Source: an uncultured Bacteroidales bacterium (lineage in GTDB: Bacteria > Bacteroidota > Bacteroidia > Bacteroidales > FEN-979). Taken from it: a stretch of DNA of 43,230 nt. The notes beneath the pieces were generated by a model. It was not told the origin of the DNA and did not search any database. It saw nothing but the letters and a program-made list of their open reading frames with translations. The stretch lies in assembly GCA_903877385.1 (NCBI GenBank), contig CAIRDP010000006.1, positions 1-43,230 on the forward strand, given 5' to 3'. This document shows, piece after piece, positions 16,800 through 23,132 of the stretch; within the stretch, counting starts at the first letter, position 1, and every line of letters begins with the position of its first letter. Made by a program: the position numbers and the translations under genes.

Positions 16800-17822
16800 T
16801 TATTTTGAATTTCGGATACGAAGAAAAGCATGAATCAGAATAGCAGCTATTGTAAAAGTGAAAATTACAATGCTGATGATGTTCAGTGTGTTGTCCTGAT
16901 CGGGACCGATAGTGGCGGTTTCGCTCAGAATTAAACCTTTAACCCATCCTTTCCGTGAAATATTTTCCTGCACCTGGTATTTATACAGCGAAGCATAAAG
17001 GATTGAATTTTTTGCATGACAGGATTCACATTTTTTAACCGCCAGGTTTTTTGGAACTATCTGATGGGCAACGATCAGTGTATCTTTATTCTGTGTATGA
17101 CATTCAATGCAGCGGACATTTGTGAAATGTGAGGCCTGATTTGGGAGCCAGTCATGCTTGTCAAGAAGATTTGGTTTCCTCTTATCGGTAAGCAATTCAT
17201 ATTTCGTTATATCGCTATGACAGTTCAGGCAAATCAGGTTGTCATAAGTGATGGTTTCCTTCAGGTTCTCGTTGGTTCTGGCTTTAATCTTGTAAGTATG
17301 TGGATTGTGGCACATCCAGCAGGTGAAATCCTGGCTGTGTTTTTGTGAATGAACACTGGCCATAAAGTTAGTATCAATCTTTTCGAATTGGAATTTGGCG
17401 TATTTTTCATCCCCCCCATGACAATCCAGGCAATTGGGCTTGGATTCCATACGCAGGTTACCGGCATGAGGAAATGCGGCGTAATCTTCAGAATGGCAGT
17501 CGGTACACTTAAAACCCTTGTGGTTGGACACGTAGAATTCATTGCGGTTAATAATAAGTTCCGAGTACATTCTTTTATTCACCATCTTCTTAGTCTCGTC
17601 ATTTTCATACGTATATTTTGACTGACCGTGGCACTTCAGGCAATGTTCGTTATTCTCGCTGTTTTTAAACTTTGTCAGATCAATTTTTATAATATTTTCC
17701 TGCTTTTCAGTTTTGTCACCGGGAGAAGAATCTGTGGTTTTAGCCAGAGTAAAAGCAAGGGCAAAACAGAGTAAGAGGACGAGAACAACCCATGCAGGAC
17801 GGATATTTGCTCTGTAAATCAT
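16800..17822 (-). CDS. Heptaheme c-type cytochrome with two membrane anchors
   Basis: A 340-residue exported cytochrome with seven CxxCH heme-attachment motifs whose first Cys are at 61, 106, 131, 168, 198, 238 and 265. It has an N-terminal hydrophobic segment (about 10-27) and a second near the C-terminus (about 312-335), so the heme domain would be tethered to the inner membrane at both ends and face the periplasm. Several extra His (H100, H118, H158, H161, H229-type) could supply distal ligands. It is immediately followed by the cytochrome b gene. Together they resemble a split version of Geobacter CbcL-like quinol-cytochrome proteins; that comparison is inference. Confidence 0.85.
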   Translation of the reverse strand: MIYRANIRPAWVVLVLLLCFALAFTLAKTTDSSPGDKTEKQENIIKIDLTKFKNSENNEHCLKCHGQSKYTYENDETKKMVNKRMYSELIINRNEFYVSNHKGFKCTDCHSEDYAAFPHAGNLRMESKPNCLDCHGGDEKYAKFQFEKIDTNFMASVHSQKHSQDFTCWMCHNPHTYKIKARTNENLKETITYDNLICLNCHSDITKYELLTDKRKPNLLDKHDWLPNQASHFTNVRCIECHTQNKDTLIVAHQIVPKNLAVKKCESCHAKNSILYASLYKYQVQENISRKGWVKGLILSETATIGPDQDNTLNIISIVIFTFTIAAILIHAFLRIRNSK

Positions 17823-17868
17823 AGATAGGACTAGTTAATTACCGGTTAAAGATCAATAGAATAAAATA

Positions 17869-17905
17869 AATGGGTGTTTACTTTGAATGAAAGCAAACAC
17901 CCATT
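17869..17905 (-). terminator. Terminator after the monoheme cytochrome gene
   Basis: AATGGGTGTTT (17869-17879) pairs with AAACACCCATT (17895-17905), 11 bp, extended inside the loop by CTTT/AAAG. On the minus strand a T-rich tract follows. It separates the monoheme cytochrome from the heptaheme/cytochrome b unit, which therefore probably has its own promoter in the remaining space before 17822. Confidence 0.75.
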
Positions 17906-17929
17906 CGTATAGTGTTTTAATACACTGGA

Positions 17930-18349
17930 TTATTTTTTCAGTGTGCGCATGTAAGCAACCAAAGCCCAACGATCGTTAGCTTCAGGAATTTTCTTTTCGT
18001 AAGACGGCATTTCATCGCGGCCTTTGCTGGTTTCGAAGAAAATATCGCCGTCGGACTGACCCTGGAAAGCAGCGGCAGTGAAGTCACCGGGATTTGTTTT
18101 CAAAGAAGCGGCTTTTGGACCGTCGCCAAGGCCTTTACCACCGTGGCAGGATTTGCAATGCTTTGCCCAAAGATCTTTGCCATTGTTAACAACGCCTGCA
18201 TCTTTAAGATTTACCGGGCTTTTAACAGATTTTGCAGCAGCAGGGATATCCCATGCCTTTTTAGCCTGAGCAAAGGAGTTTCCTGTGATGAAGAAAATTG
18301 CGATCACCATGGTGATCAGAACTGTGATGATTCTCTGTGTTGTTTTCAT
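17930..18349 (-). CDS. Small periplasmic monoheme cytochrome c (class I)
   Basis: A 139-residue electron carrier with a signal peptide ending near SFAQA (about residue 29). One heme motif, CKSCH at 65-69, is followed by GGKGLGDGP and a probable axial Met115 in DEMPSYEKK. The closing helix is WALVAYMRTL, as in class I cytochromes of the cytochrome c6/CCA type. It would shuttle electrons between membrane complexes in the periplasm. It lies between the inner-membrane heptaheme/cytochrome b pair and the barrel gene, with its own terminator downstream. Confidence 0.9.
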   Translation of the reverse strand: MKTTQRIITVLITMVIAIFFITGNSFAQAKKAWDIPAAAKSVKSPVNLKDAGVVNNGKDLWAKHCKSCHGGKGLGDGPKAASLKTNPGDFTAAAFQGQSDGDIFFETSKGRDEMPSYEKKIPEANDRWALVAYMRTLKK

Positions 18350-18454
18350 AATCCAATTTGGTTTATTAAGGGTTTATATTTCATCTTTTGCCCGGAGTTC
18401 CGGATGGTATTACTTACAGGTCCGGGTTGTTTAAACGTTGTTCGTACAATTACA

Positions 18455-19390
18455 TTAGAAACTCCACAAACGGGTAATGTTAAAGCCGAAAAGTATGTAT
18501 CCGTTCCAGAAATCGTTGGTTTTATTCATAGCTGTGACGTACTGGGGCACAATGCCGTTTGCGACAGCACAAAAGATCTGGAAAGTATGCGTACTTGTTG
18601 AAATTTCCCAGCCAAGGCTGATGTTCTGGTAAGGAGCAACTCCGCTTTTAACCGAAAGCCAATGGTTTGGATATCTGACAACAAAAGCCGGGTCATAATT
18701 CACGACGATTGGCTGTTCAAAAGCCAGGATAAGGGATGACTGTGGACTAACCTTCAAACGGCCAAGCAGTGAAAAGGATGCAACATCGTTGGTGGAAACC
18801 GAATCGACTTTGTTAAAATGAGAGTAAGCCAGACCAAGCTGCATCGAGAACATTTTGCAGAAACGGCGGGCGAACATGAATTCATGGTACCAGGAAAACC
18901 TGTCGCTGAATTTGTAATTCATTCCGAAAACTTTACGATCGGAAGCGTCCAGCCCCAGGTTGCCATAATAAGCAATGGTGAGAGGGCATCCGCCTTTACG
19001 CTGATGCAAAAAAGTGTATTTCACCTGAAAATCCTGTACCATATGATTTTTAGTAGTACCAAGCCCGATAACAAGGTTTTTCACCGGGGTGAAGTTCAGT
19101 CCCAGGCGTATGTTGGAAGCGCCCCAAAGGCCAAAGATATCGGTCCATTTGTTTTGGATGGTTCCGAAACGGTGTTCAAGGACAAATTCAAGGGTATGTG
19201 CCGGGGGCTGATCCACGGTCTGGTAATCCATAAAAATTCCGCTCTCGAAAGCCCTTTTTTCAAGAGGCTTTTTTACAGGGACGGAAGCTGAATCCGTTGC
19301 TTCCTGTGCGAAAGACACAGCAAGGCCCGAGAAAACGAATATTATGCTGAAGATGATCTTTTTGATTGTCATGGTAATGGTTTTATTCAT
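18455..19390 (-). CDS. DUF5777-type outer-membrane beta-barrel protein
   Basis: A 311-residue exported protein with a signal peptide cut near VSFAQ. The rest alternates polar and hydrophobic residues, with repeated strands ending in aromatic residues and C-terminal Phe (FGFNITRLWSF), as for an outer-membrane barrel. The early segment ESGIFMDYQTVDQPPAHTLEFVLEHRFGTI matches what I know of the DUF5777 family (quoted in part: HTLEFVLEHRFG). Such genes in Bacteroidota occur beside cytochromes. Function is unknown; a porin for a small substrate, or a sleeve for a redox protein, are both guesses. The upstream lipoprotein gene ends 8 nt before it. Confidence 0.65.
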   Translation of the reverse strand: MNKTITMTIKKIIFSIIFVFSGLAVSFAQEATDSASVPVKKPLEKRAFESGIFMDYQTVDQPPAHTLEFVLEHRFGTIQNKWTDIFGLWGASNIRLGLNFTPVKNLVIGLGTTKNHMVQDFQVKYTFLHQRKGGCPLTIAYYGNLGLDASDRKVFGMNYKFSDRFSWYHEFMFARRFCKMFSMQLGLAYSHFNKVDSVSTNDVASFSLLGRLKVSPQSSLILAFEQPIVVNYDPAFVVRYPNHWLSVKSGVAPYQNISLGWEISTSTHTFQIFCAVANGIVPQYVTAMNKTNDFWNGYILFGFNITRLWSF

Positions 19391-19398
19391 GTTAATAC

Positions 19399-19758
19399 TT
19401 AATTGTTCAAAGCACCCTGGTTAATCCAGTTCTTGATCAGCCCGGCAGAAGTTGCGTCGCAGTATGCCGACATTGCTCCAGTAGTGATTTCCTGATAAAG
19501 TACACTGGATGAGGCATTCCCTGCAACAACCAGGCTATTGTCCATCAGACTTTTATATGAACTTCCTGCTGTGAGATTAGGAACAGGGCCGCCTGGTTTA
19601 TGACAAGTGCAGCCTGAATTAAAAATTGGCTGGATCTGGGTTGAATAAAGCACTGGAACATTGGGTGAGGGAACATCGGGTACTATTGTGGCATATTTAC
19701 AGGCCGAAAGAGAAGCAAGTACCAGAAAAACGGTTAAAAGGTTGACTAATTTTTTCAT
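19399..19758 (-). CDS. Small cytochrome-like lipoprotein with a CXCH motif
   Basis: A 119-residue lipoprotein: signal then lipobox LASLSAC with Cys20. The body follows the pattern of small Bacteroidota/Planctomycete-type cytochrome domains: STQIQPIFNSGC, PNLTAGSSYKSL, and a terminal LIKNWINQGALNN. Where these proteins carry CxxCH, this one has C50-T51-C52-H53, one residue short. The nucleotides (19600-19611) are unambiguous and in frame. Met96 could be a distal ligand. It may bind heme in an unusual way, bind another metal, or have lost heme. It is probably co-transcribed with the DUF5777 barrel gene. Confidence 0.7.
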   Translation of the reverse strand: MKKLVNLLTVFLVLASLSACKYATIVPDVPSPNVPVLYSTQIQPIFNSGCTCHKPGGPVPNLTAGSSYKSLMDNSLVVAGNASSSVLYQEITTGAMSAYCDATSAGLIKNWINQGALNN

Positions 19759-19812
19759 TTTTCAATGTTTAGTGTTAAAAATGACGATTCTGAAATCTTA
19801 ATTTTTTATGAA

Positions 19813-19847
19813 AAAAGGCTTCAGGATTGCTTTTCCTGAAGCCTTTT
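19813..19847 (-). terminator. Terminator after the hexaheme lipoprotein gene
   Basis: A perfect 14-bp stem AAAAGGCTTCAGGA (19813-19826) with TCCTGAAGCCTTTT (19834-19847) and a 7-nt loop, followed on the minus strand by a T-run. It lies 20 nt past the hexaheme stop and splits the island into separate transcripts. Confidence 0.85.
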
Positions 19848-19866
19848 CTGATAGATTATACCAGAA

Positions 19867-20952
19867 TTATTTTTTTAATCCGGTAAAATATTGGATGCCG
19901 TCAGTAAGCATATCAAGGGTATAAAGATGGTTGTGAACGCCCATACTGCGGTCAGCATAGACCATCGAGAAATTCCAGTAAATTGCCAATTGGATCTGGG
20001 GGCGTTTAAAGGGCTTGGTTGCACTTATCGAGCCTTTGAGAACCATGTTGACAGAGTCAAGAATATTGTTCTGTACAAGTAAAACTTTTAACTGGTTTAA
20101 TTTAGTGGTAATTTCAGTTTGGACTCCGTTATAATCAAAGGTGGTTCCGATTGAGGCATGGCAGGGTTTGCAAACCGCAACATTGTCGCCCGTGCTTAAA
20201 CTTGACATGGTAAGAGTGTGACCTCCAACAAAATTGCCTTGTGCAGTTCCGAGATGGCAGTCATGGCAGGTTGCCTTATCCTTGTGGGGTGATGTTCTGA
20301 AAGCAGCAGTACCCATTTCATAAGCACCTTTTGCAGCGAGCATGAGGAATTGTGGCCCGTGATGCGGTCCCCAGCGGTTGCTGGTGATTGCAATGGTATC
20401 TGTTCCCTTAGGATTGGTCAGAGGGGGAACTGCCGGCCTGGCCTGGTGGCATTTGCCGCAAAGGTTTGAGGTACCGTCTACTATTCCATTAGTAGTAACC
20501 GAAAGGTCAATGGAAGCAGTCGTATCAATATACGGATGAACCGGGGTAACGCTTCTCAAAGTCCAGTCGGCCGGGGTATAGGTGCTGTGAATTAAATGAC
20601 AGGTGCGGCAATTGATAGGAGCTGCATCTGCATAAGCCTGTGTTACTGTTGAACCTGTCTGAAGTTTTTCCAGGAAACCTTCATGACTGTGGCAGCCGGA
20701 ACAACCACTACGGGCAGCCTCAGCAATGGTACTTGCTGATGCATGTTTTGAAGCATCATACTGGAAAACTTTTACAACGATGGTATCACTAAAGGTATGG
20801 CAAAGGGTACAGGTTGCATTCGCATCCTTACCGTTTGATCCGTTGGCACCAGCGGGGCCCTGGGGGCCTTCCTTGGTACAACCGATAAAAATAAGACCGG
20901 AAACCGCCATAACCATGATCCCCGATAGTACTAACAAGAGTAATCTTTTCAT
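19867..20952 (-). CDS. Hexaheme c-type cytochrome lipoprotein with collagen-like stalk
   Basis: A 361-residue exported protein with signal peptide and lipidated Cys25 (FIGC). Next come five Gly-X-Y triplets, GPQGPAGANGSNGKD, a collagen-like spacer that would hold the cytochrome away from the membrane. Six CxxCH motifs start at C48, C84, C115, C165, C229 and C261. The last 90 residues are helical and heme-free. Multiheme c proteins of this kind act in outer-membrane or periplasmic electron transfer. Which membrane it sits in cannot be told: no clear sorting signal. It has its own promoter region and terminator. Confidence 0.85.
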   Translation of the reverse strand: MKRLLLLVLSGIMVMAVSGLIFIGCTKEGPQGPAGANGSNGKDANATCTLCHTFSDTIVVKVFQYDASKHASASTIAEAARSGCSGCHSHEGFLEKLQTGSTVTQAYADAAPINCRTCHLIHSTYTPADWTLRSVTPVHPYIDTTASIDLSVTTNGIVDGTSNLCGKCHQARPAVPPLTNPKGTDTIAITSNRWGPHHGPQFLMLAAKGAYEMGTAAFRTSPHKDKATCHDCHLGTAQGNFVGGHTLTMSSLSTGDNVAVCKPCHASIGTTFDYNGVQTEITTKLNQLKVLLVQNNILDSVNMVLKGSISATKPFKRPQIQLAIYWNFSMVYADRSMGVHNHLYTLDMLTDGIQYFTGLKK

Positions 20953-21000
20953 ATTCTTTCAAATTTTGTTAATAAATGCATTTATAGATAGCAGACAATG

Positions 21001-21027
21001 GTGCAAAATTCTTGCACGACAAAAATA
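21001..21027 (-). promoter_or_regulatory. Putative promoter and dyad of the hexaheme gene
   Basis: On the minus strand TATTTTTG (21027 to 21020) fits TAnnTTTG, and just downstream GTGCAA-N5-TTGCAC (21001-21017) is a 6+6 inverted repeat that would overlap the transcription start. The dyad may be an operator or the base of a leader hairpin. The -33 element is weak, as expected for an activated promoter. Confidence 0.4.
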
Positions 21028-21102
21028 TTAATTTTAGTTGTTAGAAATTTAACAGAAAGGTGAGATTTGTTTCTGAAAGAAATGATATGCCTCAATCCTT
21101 GA

Positions 21103-21116
21103 TTGATATATGTCAA
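21103..21116. promoter_or_regulatory. Putative FNR-type operator upstream of the hexaheme gene
   Basis: TTGATATATGTCAA has the symmetric form TTGA-N6-TCAA and differs from the FNR consensus TTGAT-N4-ATCAA by one base. It lies 43 bp past the stop of the FNR-type regulator gene and about 75 bp upstream of the putative -7 box of the hexaheme gene, a plausible activator position. Confidence 0.5.
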
Positions 21117-21158
21117 TGGTCAAACGTGCAGACATCATCTGAAACCGGGTTGTTTTTC

Positions 21159-21854
21159 TCAGCCGGTTTCGCTGATCTGTTTTAGTTGCTTGATATTTAA
21201 TATTTCAAAGATATTCCCGTCAACTGTGAGTATGCCTTCCTCCTTGAATTCCTTGAGGATCCTGATCGCACTTTCCTTCGACATTCCTGAAATATCAGCC
21301 AGGTCCTGTCGTGAGATAGTCATATTAAAAGGGTTGGTACAGTATATTTTCTCGGAAAGATAAAACAAGGCATCAGCAATGCGGCCATGCATCTGTTTCT
21401 GGGTAAGACTGATTACCTGTTCAAAATTAAACAGTGTTTGGGCGGAGGTGCGCTTTATAAAATCTTCGGCAAAATCAGGATTAGAACGGATCAGTTTTTT
21501 AAATATGGAAGTATCTACCAGGCAGGCAGTAGTGTCCTCGACTGCAGAGGCAGAGTAATAATGTTTATTGTCGAGATACACCCCGGGGCCAAAAATATAA
21601 TCTACAGGCTTTACCAATGCAAGAATAAGGTTCTTGCCGTATCCTTCGATATAGATTTTGGTTAAACCCGAAGTAACGCAAATGAAATGTGAGGATGGAG
21701 TTCCCTGTTTGAACATGATCTCACCGGCTTTATAAGCAACGTGAAACCTCCCTGTATTTATTTGTTCAAGCTCCTCATTTTTAAGACTTTTAAAAATAAA
21801 AGATTTGCAATTACAGTCAGCGCAGTTTAAAAAAAACATTGGTTTTCCGTTCAT
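21159..21854 (-). CDS. Crp/Fnr family transcriptional regulator, FNR-like with Cys set
   Basis: A 231-residue regulator: cyclic-nucleotide-type beta-roll (about 25-125), dimer helix, and winged helix-turn-helix (about 175-225). Cysteines C11, C14 and C16 stand before the beta-roll. C111 in AVEDTTACLVD aligns with Cys122 of E. coli FNR (ALETSMVCEIP), giving four candidate ligands for an oxygen-sensitive Fe-S cluster, although the N-terminal spacing C-x2-C-x1-C is shorter than in FNR. The recognition helix SKESAIRIL keeps the Glu194 and Arg198 that read TTGA in FNR. Next to cytochrome genes, it is a good candidate for their regulator. Confidence 0.85.
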   Translation of the reverse strand: MNGKPMFFLNCADCNCKSFIFKSLKNEELEQINTGRFHVAYKAGEIMFKQGTPSSHFICVTSGLTKIYIEGYGKNLILALVKPVDYIFGPGVYLDNKHYYSASAVEDTTACLVDTSIFKKLIRSNPDFAEDFIKRTSAQTLFNFEQVISLTQKQMHGRIADALFYLSEKIYCTNPFNMTISRQDLADISGMSKESAIRILKEFKEEGILTVDGNIFEILNIKQLKQISETG

Positions 21855-21983
21855 TCTTTCTCCGTCAAAGAAACCATTCCCGGACTAAGCTGTTTGTTTA
21901 ATTGATGAATCCCCGGGAAAAAGAAGTCAGTTCGTTATAAATCAACAAAATGCACTTTTGCGATAGCACAAAAATAACAAAAG

Positions 21984-22043
21984 AATTGATAAATAGCAAA
22001 AAATCAATGACTTTTTATCAATTACTATATTGAGTTAAATCAA
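21984..22043. promoter_or_regulatory. Cluster of TTGA/TCAA half-sites upstream of the FNR-like gene
   Basis: AATTGATAAA (21984-21993) and TTTATCAATT (22014-22023) form a 10-bp inverted repeat with another ATCAA between them. TTGAGTTAAATCAA (22030-22043), overlapping the asd stop codon, is TTGA-N6-TCAA and one base off the FNR consensus. The stretch may carry autoregulatory sites or act as an AT-rich terminator for asd. The AT-rich background makes chance matches likely. Confidence 0.35.
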
Positions 22044-23035
22044 TGCCCGGAGGGATGATCCCCAAAGAGGAATTCGGCGATCTGCACGGCATTGGTAGCT
22101 GCACCTTTTCTCAGGTTGTCGGCAACCACCCAAAGGTTTAAAGAATTTGCCTGGCTTTCATCACGTCTTATCCTACCAACAAATACTTCATCTTTGCCTT
22201 TTGAAAAAAGAGGCATGGGATAAAGATTTTCGGAAGGATTGTCCTGAACTACCACACCGCTTGTGTTTCCCAGCAAACCCGAAACGTCTTCCAGCACAAA
22301 GTCATTTTCGAATTCTATGTTAACAGCCTCGGAATGTCCGCCTATCACGGGTACCCTTGCAATGGTGGCTGTGATTCGTATAGAATAATCATTGAGGATT
22401 TTTTGGGTTTCTTTTATCAGCTTCTCCTCTTCGGTAGTATAGCCGTTTGGCAGGAAGCTGCCACCGTGTGGAAAAAGGTTAAGGTCAATGGGATGAGGGT
22501 AAGCCAGGGGACCACTGATCCCGGCACGTTCATTTTCAAGCTGCCGAACCGCACCGATACCTGTTCCTGTAACCGATTGATATGTGGCTACAACAATTCT
22601 TTTAATCCTGTATTTCAGGTGAAGGGGCGCAAGCACCATGACCAGCTGTATGGTAGAACAGTTTGGATTAGCAATAATTTTATCGGATTTTTTGATGATG
22701 CCGGCATTGATTTCCGGAACGATCAGGGGGACATCCTCATCCATCCTCCAGGCCGAAGAGTTATCAATCACAGTTATTCCGGCTTCGGCATACTTTGGGG
22801 CCCATTCCTTTGAAGTGCCCGCACCGGCACTGAATATGGCCACTTCAGGCTTCATGGAAATGAGCCCGGCATGATCCATCACTTTGTATGACTTGCCGGC
22901 AAATTCAATCAATGAACCAACAGATTTTAAGGAAGCTACAGGATAAAATTCTTCGGGCCGGATATGTCTTTCTTCCAGCACTTTGATTATCTCCCTTCCT
23001 ACCAAACCGGTCGCGCCAACTATAGCAAGTTTCAT
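22040..23035 (-). CDS. asd: Aspartate-semialdehyde dehydrogenase
   Basis: Reduces aspartyl phosphate to aspartate semialdehyde with NADPH, the branch-point step to lysine/diaminopimelate, methionine and threonine. The 331-residue product begins with the Rossmann motif GATGLVG (7-13), has the active-site Cys126 in NPNCSTIQ, and the conserved VIGGHSEAVN block with the catalytic His. Length is normal for the bacterial family. It has a putative -7 box TATCTTTG on the minus strand at 23059 to 23052, 16 nt before its AUG. Divergent from the lamin-tail protein. Confidence 0.97.
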   Translation of the reverse strand: MKLAIVGATGLVGREIIKVLEERHIRPEEFYPVASLKSVGSLIEFAGKSYKVMDHAGLISMKPEVAIFSAGAGTSKEWAPKYAEAGITVIDNSSAWRMDEDVPLIVPEINAGIIKKSDKIIANPNCSTIQLVMVLAPLHLKYRIKRIVVATYQSVTGTGIGAVRQLENERAGISGPLAYPHPIDLNLFPHGGSFLPNGYTTEEEKLIKETQKILNDYSIRITATIARVPVIGGHSEAVNIEFENDFVLEDVSGLLGNTSGVVVQDNPSENLYPMPLFSKGKDEVFVGRIRRDESQANSLNLWVVADNLRKGAATNAVQIAEFLFGDHPSGH

Positions 23036-23051
23036 GATTTGAAATTTTCAA

Positions 23052-23059
23052 CAAAGATA
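23052..23059 (-). promoter_or_regulatory. Putative -7 element for asd
   Basis: Minus-strand TATCTTTG matches TAnnTTTG; no clear TTG at -33. The mRNA leader would be about 10 nt. Confidence 0.35.
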
Positions 23060-23098
23060 ACGCAACAATTCCTGCCTTTGTATATCACTTTTCTGTTT

Positions 23099-23128
23099 TT
23101 GCCGGATTAAGTACATATAATATCTTTT
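23099..23128 (+). promoter_or_regulatory. Putative promoter of the lamin-tail protein gene
   Basis: TTG (23099-23101), a 19-nt spacer and TATCTTTT (23121-23128) match the phylum promoter with one change in the last -7 base. The AUG at 23133 is only 4 nt further, so the transcript would be nearly or fully leaderless, or the start is elsewhere. Confidence 0.3.
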
Positions 23129-23132
23129 CGAA

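Noticed and set aside
18143-18601. 152-residue plus-strand frame over the cytochrome c and barrel genes
   Set aside because: It is antisense to two genes with clear family features, has no start context, and shows no recognisable motif.
22334-22813. 159-residue plus-strand frame inside asd
   Set aside because: It is fully antisense to asd, which is well supported, so it is a shadow.
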